Origin: Clostridia bacterium
GTDB lineage: Bacteria; Bacillota; Clostridia; Christensenellales; Aristaeellaceae
DNA: 61,775 bases
NCBI GenBank assembly: GCA_017512675.1
Contig: JAFWEY010000102.1
Span: forward strand, 1-61,775
Direction: 5' to 3'
The translations under genes and the position numbers were made by a program. Every line of letters starts with the position of its first letter. Positions within the stretch are counted from its first letter, which is position 1. The notes beneath the pieces are model-generated. The model had not been told where the DNA came from, ran no database searches, and saw only the letters and a list, made by a program, of their open reading frames with translations. Positions 46,422 to 55,651 of the stretch are shown piece after piece.

Positions 46422-48023
46422 TCAGGCTTCGAGGTCCGCGTAGCGGTACATCGGTTCGCCCTTTTCGTTGACGGTAACGCCGGTCAGGTTCGGGCTGTGC
46501 AGGCAAATGTAAACCTGGGTGGCGACGGGAATCACGTAGAAGTTTTCGCCCACCAGCAGCTGCTCCGCCCTGTGCAGAAGATCGTTGCGCTCGACCTGGT
46601 CGCTGGTCGCGTTGGAGGCTTCGATCAGCGCGTCGTATTCCGGGCTGTTGACGCCGTTGTAGTTGCCGCCGGAATAGGAGGTGTACAGATCCAGATAGTT
46701 GATCGGATCGTTGAAGTCCGCGGTCCAGCTGTGGCGGATCAGGTCGTAGGATCCGTCGGCGCGGGTCGTGGAATACACCTGGTCTTCAACGCCGTTCAGC
46801 TCGATCTGGATGCCCAGGTTCATTTTCAGCTGCGCCTGAATCGCCTGCGCGAGCAGGGAATCCTTATCGCTGTTGGGATAGGTATAGGTCAGGGTCGGGA
46901 AGCCCTCGCCGTTCGGGTATCCGGCTTCCGCCAGCAGCGCCTGCGCCTTTTCGATATCCTCGGTGAACAGGGGATCCCGCTCTTTGCTGAAGTATTCGGA
47001 AGAGGCGTTGGACATCATGTATTCCGCCACATAGGAGGTCGACGGGATGTAATCGGTGCCGATCACCGCGCATACCTGAGCGCGGTCGATGCCCAGCGCG
47101 ATCGCTTCGCGCACGCGCAAATCATCCAGCGGCGCCACGTTCAGGTTGGGCAGGATGAATTTGCTGGTCAGCATGTTCCAGATGAACAGTTCGTCGCTGC
47201 CCTGGTAGGACATGCCGATGTAATCCGGAAGGCCGGTCGCCACATGGACCGCGCCGGTCTGATACGCGGCCAGAAGCGCCTGCTGATCGTAAATCAGCTG
47301 CACGTCGATTTCCTCCAGCCTGACAGCGTCCGCGTTCCAGTAGTACGGGTTCTTCCTGACGGTGTAGTGATCGCCGTCCGCGTAGTCGGTCATGAAGAAG
47401 GCGCCGTTGCCCAGGCTGGTTTCCGGGTTCTTCCACCAGGCCGGGTCTTCCAGCGTCGCCAGACCCGTCTTGGACGGGTAGAACGGGCCGACGGTCAGCA
47501 GGCTGGTAAAATACGTGCAGGGGGCCTTCAGGGTGATCTGAAGCGTGTAATCGTCCAGCGCCACCGCCGCCACATCGTCCAGCGAGCCTTCGCCGGAGCG
47601 GGCTTCCTGCGCGCCGGCGATCGGGTACAGGACGCTGGCGTAGATCGACATGCCGTTGTCCGGATTCAGCGCGCGCTGAATCGTGTTGATGAAATCGCCG
47701 GCCACGACCGGGGAGCCGTCGGACCACTTGCCGTTTTCCCGCAGGTGGAAGGTCCACACAAGCTGGTCGTCGCTGACCTCATAGCTCTCGGCCGCTTCGT
47801 ATACCACTTCCCCGTTCTCGTCGAAGCGGATCAGCGGGTCAACGCAGAGCTTGCAGTATTCGGTCCACATGTCAATGGCGATTCCCGCGGGATCCAGATC
47901 GCCGGCGCCGGAAAAGGTCGCGAGCCTGAGCACCTTGCCGGTGCCTTCCGCGCCTGCCGCGCACATCGGGGCGGCGGCAAGCACCAGCGACAGAAGCAGG
48001 GCCAGGAATTTCCGTTTATCCAT
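46422..48023 (-). CDS. peptide/nickel-type ABC transporter substrate-binding protein
   Basis: 533 residues with a signal peptide (hydrophobic 6-18, cleavage near AGA-EG) and the SBP_bac_5 fold, including FHLRENGKWSDGSPV and the lobe around REAIALGIDR. It binds oligopeptides, or other small ligands in this superfamily. GGAGG precedes ATG 48023, and a GC hairpin (48041-48058) between it and the ATPase gene could stabilise its message. Last gene of the flavoprotein-ferredoxin-transporter unit. Confidence 0.88.
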   Translation of the reverse strand: MDKRKFLALLLSLVLAAAPMCAAGAEGTGKVLRLATFSGAGDLDPAGIAIDMWTEYCKLCVDPLIRFDENGEVVYEAAESYEVSDDQLVWTFHLRENGKWSDGSPVVAGDFINTIQRALNPDNGMSIYASVLYPIAGAQEARSGEGSLDDVAAVALDDYTLQITLKAPCTYFTSLLTVGPFYPSKTGLATLEDPAWWKNPETSLGNGAFFMTDYADGDHYTVRKNPYYWNADAVRLEEIDVQLIYDQQALLAAYQTGAVHVATGLPDYIGMSYQGSDELFIWNMLTSKFILPNLNVAPLDDLRVREAIALGIDRAQVCAVIGTDYIPSTSYVAEYMMSNASSEYFSKERDPLFTEDIEKAQALLAEAGYPNGEGFPTLTYTYPNSDKDSLLAQAIQAQLKMNLGIQIELNGVEDQVYSTTRADGSYDLIRHSWTADFNDPINYLDLYTSYSGGNYNGVNSPEYDALIEASNATSDQVERNDLLHRAEQLLVGENFYVIPVATQVYICLHSPNLTGVTVNEKGEPMYRYADLEA

Positions 48024-48097
48024 TCTGTGTTCCTCCAGTTTTTCCGCCGCTCAGGCGGCGGAGTTTCTATGCGAACAGGCAGCGCCTGTTGACGCAC

Positions 48098-49072
48098 TTA
48101 CGGGTGATGGCAGGCGACCAGCCTGCCGGATACCGGCTTGAGGCAGGGCTTTTCTTCGCGGCAGATTCCGTCTGCCCGGGGACACCGCGGCGCGAACGGG
48201 CAGCCTGCCGGCAGGTGCATCGGGCTGGGGGCCTCGCCCTTAAGCGGAATCCGCCGCTGTTTTCGCGCGGTTTCCGGGTCCATCTGCGGAACGGCGGAGA
48301 TCAGCGCCTGCGTGTACGGGTGCATCGGCTGATCGCAGACCGCGTCCGCTTCGCCGGTTTCCATGATGGAGCCCATATACATCACGCCGATGCGGTGCGA
48401 CAGAAACCGCACCATGTTCAGGTCGTGGGCGATGAACAGATAGGACAGATTTCCTTCGCGCTGGATCCGCATCAGCAGATTGACGATCTGGGCCTGAATC
48501 GATACGTCCAGCGCGGAAATCGGCTCGTCGCACACGATGAATTCGGGATTCAGCGCCAGCGCCCGGGCGATGCCGATCCGCTGCCGCTGGCCGCCGGAGA
48601 ATTCGTGCGGATAGCGGTTCAGATGATCCCTTTTCAATCCGACGGTATCGAGCAGCGCCAGCGCGCGCTCGTTCTGTTCGCCCGGCGGGCACAGGTGATG
48701 CACCCGCATCGGCTCGGTGATCAGCTCGCCCACCGTAAAGCGCGGGTTCAGCGACGCGTAGGGATCCTGAAACACCATCTGCATTTTCGCGCGGTACGGG
48801 CGCATCGCCTGCGGCTTCAGGCCGGTAATATCCGTTCCGTCGAAAACGATCCTGCCGCCGTCCGGCTCGTACACCTTGAGAATCGTTCGGCCCAGGGTGC
48901 TTTTTCCGCAGCCGGATTCGCCGACCAGCCCGAAGGTTTCGCCGCGGCCGATGGTCAGGGACACGCCGCTGACCGCCTGAAGCACGGATTTCTTTCGCAG
49001 CCATCCGTTGTCCACCGGAAAGCTTTTGCTCAGGTTTTCCACCCGCAAAAGCGGCTCAGACACGCGCGTCAC
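48098..49072 (-). CDS. Opp-type ABC transporter ATP-binding protein F
   Basis: About 324 residues. Walker A GLVGESGCGKST, signature FSGGQRQRIGIARAL, Walker B FIVCDEPISALD, and the C-terminal cysteine-rich oligopeptide-transporter motif (CPFAPRCPRADGIC) that may hold an iron-sulfur cluster in this family. Its GTG start overlaps the preceding ATPase gene by 17 nt. Confidence 0.9.
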   Translation of the reverse strand: MTRVSEPLLRVENLSKSFPVDNGWLRKKSVLQAVSGVSLTIGRGETFGLVGESGCGKSTLGRTILKVYEPDGGRIVFDGTDITGLKPQAMRPYRAKMQMVFQDPYASLNPRFTVGELITEPMRVHHLCPPGEQNERALALLDTVGLKRDHLNRYPHEFSGGQRQRIGIARALALNPEFIVCDEPISALDVSIQAQIVNLLMRIQREGNLSYLFIAHDLNMVRFLSHRIGVMYMGSIMETGEADAVCDQPMHPYTQALISAVPQMDPETARKQRRIPLKGEAPSPMHLPAGCPFAPRCPRADGICREEKPCLKPVSGRLVACHHP

Positions 49073-50123
49073 CCCGCTTTCGGTCCTGAACGGCCGCGAT
49101 CTCCGCGGCGGAGTCCCGGCAATAGAGCCAGCAGCTGGCGCTGTGCCCTTTGCCGAAGGTCCTGCGCACCGGCATATAATCCCGGCAGATTTTCATCGCG
49201 CTGTCGCAGCGCGCCGCGAACGGGCAGCCGGAGTTGATCCTCAGAAGATCCGGCGGCGAGCCGGAAATCGACGGCAGGTACCCGCCGGCGCCGGCGGAAT
49301 CGGCCCTGCGCGCCGCCACGCTCAGCAGCAGGCCCCGGGTGTACGGATGCTTTGCGCGGTAGAAGATATCGTCGGTGGTTCCGGTTTCCGCGATTTTCCC
49401 GCCGTACAGAATCGCAATCCGGTCGCACAGCGAGGCGACCACACCCAGATCGTGGGTGATCAGAATCACCGCGGTGCCGGCTTCCCGGGCGCGCCTGCGG
49501 ATCAGGTCCAGGATCTGCGCCTGCACCGTCACGTCCAGCGCGGTGGTCGGCTCGTCCGCGATCAGAAGCTTCGGATCGCAGGAGAGCGCGGCGGCGATCA
49601 ATATGCGCTGGCGCATGCCGCCGGAGAATTCGTACGGATACTGCCGCATGCGCCGTTCCGGATCCGGGATCTCCACCAGGCGCATCAGTTCGACGGCCCT
49701 GGCGCGGGCTTCCTTCCGGGACAGGGGTTTGTGCGCGCGCATGCCCTCGGTCAGCTGCGTGCCGATGGTCAGCACCGGATTGATGTAGGTCATCGGGTCC
49801 TGAAAGATCATGCCGATACGGCCGCCCCGCAGCCGGCGCAGCTCGTTCTCGCGCTGCTGCTGCTGTTCGCGGGTCGTCAGGAACACCGGGGACAGCTCTT
49901 TCCCCTCGAACAGGATCGAACCGCCGTCAATCCTGCCGTTTCGGGCCAGAAGCCCCATGCAGGAAAGCACGCTGACGCTCTTGCCGGAGCCGCTTTCCCC
50001 GACAAAGCCCAGAATTTCTCCGGCGCCGACGTGAAAGGAAACGCCGCGCACGGCCCGCACCGTCCCCTGCCTGGTGGCGAAGGAGACGCGCAGGTCCCTG
50101 ACCTCCAGCAATCGTTCGCTCAT
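49056..50123 (-). CDS. Opp-type ABC transporter ATP-binding protein D
   Basis: 355 residues. Walker A FVGESGSGKS, signature FSGGMRQRILIAAAL, Walker B LLIADEPTTALD, plus the C-terminal Cys motif (CPFAARCDSAMKIC). ATG 50123 overlaps the end of the permease gene by 4 nt; the longer open frame upstream is antisense noise. Pairs with the F subunit. Confidence 0.9.
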   Translation of the reverse strand: MSERLLEVRDLRVSFATRQGTVRAVRGVSFHVGAGEILGFVGESGSGKSVSVLSCMGLLARNGRIDGGSILFEGKELSPVFLTTREQQQQRENELRRLRGGRIGMIFQDPMTYINPVLTIGTQLTEGMRAHKPLSRKEARARAVELMRLVEIPDPERRMRQYPYEFSGGMRQRILIAAALSCDPKLLIADEPTTALDVTVQAQILDLIRRRAREAGTAVILITHDLGVVASLCDRIAILYGGKIAETGTTDDIFYRAKHPYTRGLLLSVAARRADSAGAGGYLPSISGSPPDLLRINSGCPFAARCDSAMKICRDYMPVRRTFGKGHSASCWLYCRDSAAEIAAVQDRKRGDARV

Positions 50124-51043
50124 TGTCCGTTTCCTTTCGGGTTCAGCGCGTCCTCCAGCCCCTCGCTGATGAAATTCAGCGAAAAGATGACGAGGCAGAT
50201 GACCAGCACCGGCCAGACCATCTGCATCGGGAAGAAGGTCAGCTGCATCTTTGCGTCCTGCGCCAGCGTTCCCAGAGAGGCCTGGGGCGCGGAAATGCCG
50301 ATGCCGATGAAGCTCAGGAACGCTTCGGTAAAGATCGCCTGCGGGATCATCAGCGTCACGGTCACGGTAACCGGCCCCAGGCAGTTGAGCAGCAGATGCC
50401 GAAAGAGGATCCGGCTCCGGCTGGCGCCGATCACCCAGGCCGCAGTCGCGAATTCCTGCTCCTTCAGCGTCAGAATCTGCGAACGCACGATGCGGGCCAT
50501 GCTGACCCATCCGTTCACGCAAATGCCGAGCATCACGCTGTAAATGTTCGAACCGAAGATCAGCATCAGCAGGATCATGTAGATCATCGCCGGAACCGCG
50601 TAAATCACGTCGACGACGCGCATCATGATCATGTCAGCCCTTCCGCCGGCATAGCCCGAGATGCCGCCGTAGACGACGCCGATCGCCAGATTGATCGCGG
50701 TGGACGCGAATCCGATCAGCAGGCTGATGCGCGCCCCGTACAGCACGCGGGTGAAAATATCGCGGCCCATCTGGTCGGTTCCGAACCAGTGCTGCGGGCT
50801 CGACGGGAGATTGCGGCTGAAGGAATCCATGCCGTCGTACGGGTACGGCGACAGAAGCGGCCCGAAGACCGCGAACAGGATCACCAACACCAGAAGCACA
50901 AGCCCCGCCAGCGCCAGCCGGTTGCGGCTGAAGCGCGCCCAGGCGTCCCGCGCGAAGGACCGCGCGGGGGAAGGGATCTCATCGGCAAGAGCGCCCCGCT
51001 CCAGAGGCTCGAAGTATTCCTCGCTTATCAGCATACGTTCCAT
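50120..51043 (-). CDS. Opp-type ABC transporter permease C
   Basis: 307 residues with an N-terminal membrane helix (about 44-66) followed by the typical HWFGTDQMGRDIFTRVLYGAR OppC motif and five more helices, ending with the EAFLSFIGIGI coupling region. It lies 15 nt after permease B. Confidence 0.92.
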   Translation of the reverse strand: MERMLISEEYFEPLERGALADEIPSPARSFARDAWARFSRNRLALAGLVLLVLVILFAVFGPLLSPYPYDGMDSFSRNLPSSPQHWFGTDQMGRDIFTRVLYGARISLLIGFASTAINLAIGVVYGGISGYAGGRADMIMMRVVDVIYAVPAMIYMILLMLIFGSNIYSVMLGICVNGWVSMARIVRSQILTLKEQEFATAAWVIGASRSRILFRHLLLNCLGPVTVTVTLMIPQAIFTEAFLSFIGIGISAPQASLGTLAQDAKMQLTFFPMQMVWPVLVICLVIFSLNFISEGLEDALNPKGNGQ

Positions 51044-51058
51044 TCCTGTCGTTGTATT

Positions 51059-51979
51059 TCAGCGTTTGCCCAGCCGGATGCGCGGATCGACCGCCGCACA
51101 CAGGATATCCGCCGCCAGATTGCACAGAATGATCAGGGCACCGATGAATATGGTCAGCCCCATCACCACCGTGTAATCGCGGTTGGATACCGCCGTGACG
51201 AATTCGCGCCCGATGCCCGGAACCGTGTAAATCGTCTCCACCACGAAGGAGCCCGTCAGCAGAAAGGCGGCCATCGGCCCGGCGGTGGTGATCACCGGGA
51301 TCATCGCGTTTTTCAGCACGTGCAGCAGCGAAATGCGCGCCCGGCTCAGGCCCTTGGCCTGGGCCATCACGACGTAATCCTGGTTCAGCGCTTCGCCGTA
51401 GCTGGATTTGACCAGCCGCGCGATCTGCGCGATCGGGTACACCGCCAGCGTGAAAACCGGAAGCACATAATGCGCGGGAGTGCTCAGCCCCATCGTCGGG
51501 AACCACTTGAGACCGACGCCGAAAACCAGCATCAGCAGCAGCGCCAATACGTAATTGGGCACGCTGATGCCGATGGTGGTCAGGGTCAGGATGCCGCCGC
51601 GCACCCATTCCCGCTGCGTGACGGCCATCCGGATGCCGATTGCGATGCCCAGCACCAGCGCCACGAGAAACGCGATTCCGCCGATCAGCATCGTGGCCGG
51701 CGCCTCCGACGCGATCAGCCCCCGCACGGTGACGCCGGTCTTCTTGAAGGAGATGCCGAAATCGCCGTGCAGAAGCTTGCCGATGTACTGCGCGAGCTGT
51801 TCGCCCATCGGCCGGTCCAGCCCGTAAAAGCGCATCATTTCCTCCTGATTGGAGGGCGTCAGGTTGGCGATGTCAAACGGGTTGCCCGGCATCAGGTGCA
51901 CCAGCAGGAAGGTCAGAACGACCAGCGCCAGCAGCGTAATCAGCCCGATGCCGATGCGCCGGAGAATGTAGCTCAGCAT
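51059..51979 (-). CDS. Opp-type ABC transporter permease B
   Basis: 306 residues with six membrane helices, beginning MLSYILRRIGIGLITLLAL, and the coupling motif DYVVMAQAKGLS. The ATG at 51979 overlaps the ferredoxin stop by 7 nt, which ties the transporter tightly to the redox genes. Confidence 0.92.
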   Translation of the reverse strand: MLSYILRRIGIGLITLLALVVLTFLLVHLMPGNPFDIANLTPSNQEEMMRFYGLDRPMGEQLAQYIGKLLHGDFGISFKKTGVTVRGLIASEAPATMLIGGIAFLVALVLGIAIGIRMAVTQREWVRGGILTLTTIGISVPNYVLALLLMLVFGVGLKWFPTMGLSTPAHYVLPVFTLAVYPIAQIARLVKSSYGEALNQDYVVMAQAKGLSRARISLLHVLKNAMIPVITTAGPMAAFLLTGSFVVETIYTVPGIGREFVTAVSNRDYTVVMGLTIFIGALIILCNLAADILCAAVDPRIRLGKR

Positions 51980-52272
51980 ACCGGATCGTCCTCCGGCCTG
52001 CGGGACGGCACGAATTTTGCCCGGTTCATCAGCGGGTGGTTCAGCGTGATCGCGCCCTGGCGGGGGCAGACCATTACGCAGCTGCCGCAGTAATAGCATT
52101 CGCCCGGCCACATAAGCACCGGCGGCTTGCCTTTTTCCGGATTGGGAATGAACACGTCCACCTGGCAGATGTTCGCGCACCGGTTGCAGCCGATGCACCG
52201 ATCGCTGTCAAAGGTGATCGGGCGCGCGCTGGCCGGCGTTCTGACCGCCCACAGTTCCTTGTCCACTGTCAT
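51973..52272 (-). CDS. 2x[4Fe-4S] ferredoxin, partner of the flavoprotein
   Basis: 99 residues. Two cluster motifs: Cys26, 29, 32, 36 and Cys59, 62, 65, 69. An N-terminal strand-like extension precedes the first motif and a short tail follows the second, a layout recalling the small iron-sulfur subunits of AprB-like and fumarate-reductase-like enzymes. It lies 4 nt after the flavoprotein stop, so it is almost surely its electron-transfer partner. No membrane segment is visible. Confidence 0.88.
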   Translation of the reverse strand: MTVDKELWAVRTPASARPITFDSDRCIGCNRCANICQVDVFIPNPEKGKPPVLMWPGECYYCGSCVMVCPRQGAITLNHPLMNRAKFVPSRRPEDDPVC

Positions 52273-52276
52273 ATTC

Positions 52277-54232
52277 TCACCTGCTCCCGTATCGCGCGTC
52301 TCTTTCCGCGATGTAGGCTTCGTTGCGTTTGATGTATTCCGTTTCGATATCGCCGAAGTAACGCAGCGGCTTGCGGCCGCCGACCGCTTTGCCGTTCTCC
52401 TGGCGGATGGTCAGGAACGCGCGGTCCTGCGGGGGATCCGTCAGATCGCTGTCCGTGCGCCGGAAATTCAGCGGTGCGCTGGAGGTTTTCCGCAGCAGGC
52501 AGGCGTTCAGAATCAGCCTGGCGACCTCGAGGATGTCCAGCACCTCGTGGGTCCGCATCAGTTCGTGGGGATTGTCGCAGCAGAGCAGCGGCACGCTGTC
52601 CCGCTCGTAGCTGTTCAGAAGATCCAGCCCTTCGTTCAGCAGCTCGTCGCACTTGAATTCCCCGCAGTAATTCTGCATCGCTTTGCTGATCGCCATGTTG
52701 AGTTCCCGCCAGTTCATTCCGTCCCGAACCAGCATCGGCGCGTACAGCCGCGCCTCTTCCCGGTCGATCAGCGCCGGGTCGACCTTTTCGCGTTCCGCGC
52801 CGCCGACGGAATCGGCGGCCTTGCGCCCGGCATAGTACCCGGTGGCGCAGGCGAAGCCGCAGCAGTCGCTGGCGAACAGCTGATCGCCGGCGGCGTACAG
52901 CCCGTCCAGATTGGTCTTCAGATCCCAGTCGTGCATGATGCCGCCGGGCGCGCCGAACAGCTGGCGCTCCTGCCCCAGGAAGGAGGCGCTCTGCCAGCCG
53001 GTCCCGTAGCTCTGAAGCATGTGCTTTTCCGGATCAAAGCCGCGCCTGGTGTAGTTCTCCAGAATCGGAATCCGGGTTTTTCCCTCTTCGCCCACCATCA
53101 GCCCCCAGATGGCCCTGCGCTCCATTTCCGGCATCCGGGACAGGTCGGCGTAAAACGGCAGCTTGTATCCGCGGCGCATCAGTTCGTCGTAATCCAGGGT
53201 TTCCGGTCCGCGGTACGGGTATTTGGCTTCGTCGATGACCCCGCCCTTCAGAAAGAACTTCTGGCCCGGCGCGGGGCGGTAGCGCTCGGATACCGTTTTC
53301 AGCTCCCGCCCGTCGCGGTCGACATAGGGAATCTCCACGCCGCGCGCGTCCACCATCGTGGCGGCGTACCAGGTATTGTGGTTGTTGCCGGTGCCGTAGG
53401 GCGGAAAGCTCCGCCCGGCGGCGGAGAATTCGCCGCGCACGGATTTCTCCATCATCGTAAATTCCACCCCGGCGCGCCAGCCCATCGCGTGGCCCGAGCC
53501 GATCGACTGGGTCGGCCGGAATTCGCACAGGCCCACCAGATCCGGATTGAACAGCCAGATCCGCGCCGGCCTGGACATCGCGAGGACCGTCGCGGCGGCC
53601 TCGAAAACCATCAGCTTTCCGGTCCGCGTATTCATGCCGATCGCGCCGGTGCAGCGCTTTTCGCCGCCGCTGCCGGCGGTGGCCAGGCAGGTGGCTTCCA
53701 CGCGGTCGAAGACCCGCACGCCAAGCCGCTTCAGCTCGCGGTAAAGCGCGGGCTTGAAGGTGGTTCCCCACACGCGCAGCGTGAAGCGGTTCGTGTAATC
53801 GTAGGCAAACAGCAGGCCGGTTTTCTCGTCCCGGAATTCCGCGCCGCGGAACAGGCCTTCGGTATCCCGTATTTTGCCGCCGAAATCCTCCAGATCCAGC
53901 AGCCGGTCGTAGCCCTCCCGGCATTCGATGTAATGCGCGATGCCGTTGGAGTATTCGTCCTGCTCTTCGATGTAGGCTTCCGCGATCTCCTTCGGCGTCA
54001 CCCGGGAACAGGGATTGGAGCAGGCGGATTCCCAGTGGTCGAAGCCGCTGCCGGCCGAACCGCTGCGCTCCGTCGCGCCCTTTTCCACCAGCGCCACCGA
54101 ACGCCCCTTCCGCGCGGCGGCGATGGCGGCAAAGCAGCCGGCCAGCCCGCCGCCCAGCACCAGCACGTCGCTGCGCACCGTTTCCCGCTGTCCGAATTCG
54201 TTCGCGTAGGGCCAGGCATATACGTTGTTCAT
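52277..54232 (-). CDS. FAD-dependent oxidoreductase, fumarate reductase / AprA-like flavoprotein
   Basis: 651 residues. The N-terminal dinucleotide-binding motif GGGLAGCFAAIAAARKG is at 27-43, followed by a Glu at the end of the second strand (LVEKG). The rest matches the succinate dehydrogenase/fumarate reductase/APS reductase flavoprotein superfamily, including the FAD-contact GLYAAGDQLFASDCCG. GGGAG serves ATG 54232 (7 nt) better than ATG 54238. No twin-arginine signal is present, so it is cytoplasmic. The substrate is unknown; it is the first gene of a unit with a ferredoxin and a peptide/nickel-type importer. Confidence 0.85.
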   Translation of the reverse strand: MNNVYAWPYANEFGQRETVRSDVLVLGGGLAGCFAAIAAARKGRSVALVEKGATERSGSAGSGFDHWESACSNPCSRVTPKEIAEAYIEEQDEYSNGIAHYIECREGYDRLLDLEDFGGKIRDTEGLFRGAEFRDEKTGLLFAYDYTNRFTLRVWGTTFKPALYRELKRLGVRVFDRVEATCLATAGSGGEKRCTGAIGMNTRTGKLMVFEAAATVLAMSRPARIWLFNPDLVGLCEFRPTQSIGSGHAMGWRAGVEFTMMEKSVRGEFSAAGRSFPPYGTGNNHNTWYAATMVDARGVEIPYVDRDGRELKTVSERYRPAPGQKFFLKGGVIDEAKYPYRGPETLDYDELMRRGYKLPFYADLSRMPEMERRAIWGLMVGEEGKTRIPILENYTRRGFDPEKHMLQSYGTGWQSASFLGQERQLFGAPGGIMHDWDLKTNLDGLYAAGDQLFASDCCGFACATGYYAGRKAADSVGGAEREKVDPALIDREEARLYAPMLVRDGMNWRELNMAISKAMQNYCGEFKCDELLNEGLDLLNSYERDSVPLLCCDNPHELMRTHEVLDILEVARLILNACLLRKTSSAPLNFRRTDSDLTDPPQDRAFLTIRQENGKAVGGRKPLRYFGDIETEYIKRNEAYIAERDARYGSR

Positions 54233-54285
54233 GTGCATTCTCCCGTTTTGAACGGCAGCGCGCCGTTTTCTGGACATATGGCATT

Positions 54286-54313
54286 ATTATACGCGGATTC
54301 CCCGGCATTGCAA
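54286..54313 (-). promoter_or_regulatory. promoter of the flavoprotein-ferredoxin-ABC operon
   Basis: TTGCAA (54313-54308), 16-nt spacer, TATAAT (54291-54286), about 50 nt before ATG 54232. Confidence 0.75.
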
Positions 54314-54432
54314 GCGCGATTCAGGTAAAACGAAACGGCGTTTCGGTGACGAACAGCCGCTTCGGCGCCCCGCCGCGGGCGGGAGATGCCTCTGTCGCGC
54401 GGCGATTTGCCGGGACAAAAGAGGGATGCCTG

Positions 54433-54461
54433 TTGCGGGATTCGGGCGCTTGTGGTATGAT
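54433..54461 (+). promoter_or_regulatory. promoter of the MoxR/VWA operon
   Basis: TTGCGG (54433-54438), 17-nt spacer, TATGAT (54456-54461). It gives a leader of about 190 nt before ATG 54656, in which no known riboswitch was recognised. Confidence 0.65.
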
Positions 54462-54655
54462 GGATTGCAGACCGGCAGAGCGGTCCGGTTCCGGAAGGGC
54501 GGGAAGGCTTTCTTTCAGCGGCCGGAAGGGAAGGCGAAGGCACGGGGCCGTCGTTTCCGGTCGGGCAGGCCCGGCTGCCGAAATGGGATCGCCGGGCGAC
54601 AGCGGCGCGATCCGCATCACAACGAGCATCACAACGAAGGGAAGGAAGAAGAACC

Positions 54656-55651
54656 ATGCCGGAAAAGAGCACGATCTCCGAAGAGGATTTCCAGTTTTCA
54701 CAGGACGCGATCGCAAAGCTGCGCCGGTATTTTGAAACCAGGGTAGTGGGCCAGAAGGAGCTTGAAACGGCGCTTCTCGCGGCGATCATCGCGGACGGGC
54801 ACATCCTGCTGGAATCCGTGCCGGGCCTGGCGAAAACCACGGCGGCCAAAGCCATCTCCGACGCGGTCGGCGGCAAGTTTTCCCGCATCCAGTGCACGCC
54901 GGATCTGCTGCCCAGCGATATCATCGGAACGCAGATCTATCACCAGGAGACGGGCAAGTTCGAAACCATTTTCGGTCCGGTTTTCGCGAATTTCGTCCTG
55001 CTCGACGAAGTGAACCGCTCCAGCGCGAAGACCCAGAGCGCGATGCTGGAGGCGATGCAGGAAAAGCAGGTCACCATCGGCGGCATCACCTACCGCATGC
55101 CCCAGGATGTTTTCATCGTGATCGCCACCCAGAACCCCATCGAGCAGGAGGGAACGTATCCGCTGTCGGAGGCGCAGACCGACCGGTTCATGATCAAGGA
55201 ACGGATCACCTATCCGTCGGCGGAGGAGGAGCTGGAAATTCTTACGCGGATGGATCAGGGCGCGCTTTCCCGCAAGGAACCGCCGGTTTTGACTATCGCG
55301 GAGCTGGACAGGGTGCAGTGCACCGCGGAGAAAATCTACGTGGACCGGTCGATCCAGCGGTACATCACCAATATCGTCAGCGCCACCCGAACGCCGCAGC
55401 AGGCGATGAAGCCCGAACTCGCGAAATACGTGCGCATCGGCGCCAGCCCCCGCGCCACGATCAATTTCCTGCGGATCGCCAGGTCGGCCGCCCTGCTCAG
55501 CGGCAGAGACTACGTGATCCCGGACGACGTAAAATCGATGCGTTACAGAATCCTCAGACACCGCATCGGCCTGAGCTACGCGGCCGTCGCGGACCATGTG
55601 GATGAGGAACAGATCATTGACGCCATCGTGAATTCGGTGCCGGTGCCATGA
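54656..55651 (+). CDS. MoxR-family AAA ATPase
   Basis: 331 residues. Walker [10 protein letters not shown], Walker [12 protein letters not shown], and the sensor segment [24 protein letters not shown] are typical of MoxR proteins, chaperone-like ATPases that work with VWA-domain partners. Its stop overlaps the DUF58 gene start by 4 nt. Confidence 0.95.
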   Translation: MPEKSTISEEDFQFSQDAIAKLRRYFETRVVGQKELETALLAAIIADGHILLESVPGLAKTTAAKAISDAVGGKFSRIQCTPDLLPSDIIGTQIYHQETGKFETIFGPVFANFVLLDEVNRSSAKTQSAMLEAMQEKQVTIGGITYRMPQDVFIVIATQNPIEQEGTYPLSEAQTDRFMIKERITYPSAEEELEILTRMDQGALSRKEPPVLTIAELDRVQCTAEKIYVDRSIQRYITNIVSATRTPQQAMKPELAKYVRIGASPRATINFLRIARSAALLSGRDYVIPDDVKSMRYRILRHRIGLSYAAVADHVDEEQIIDAIVNSVPVP

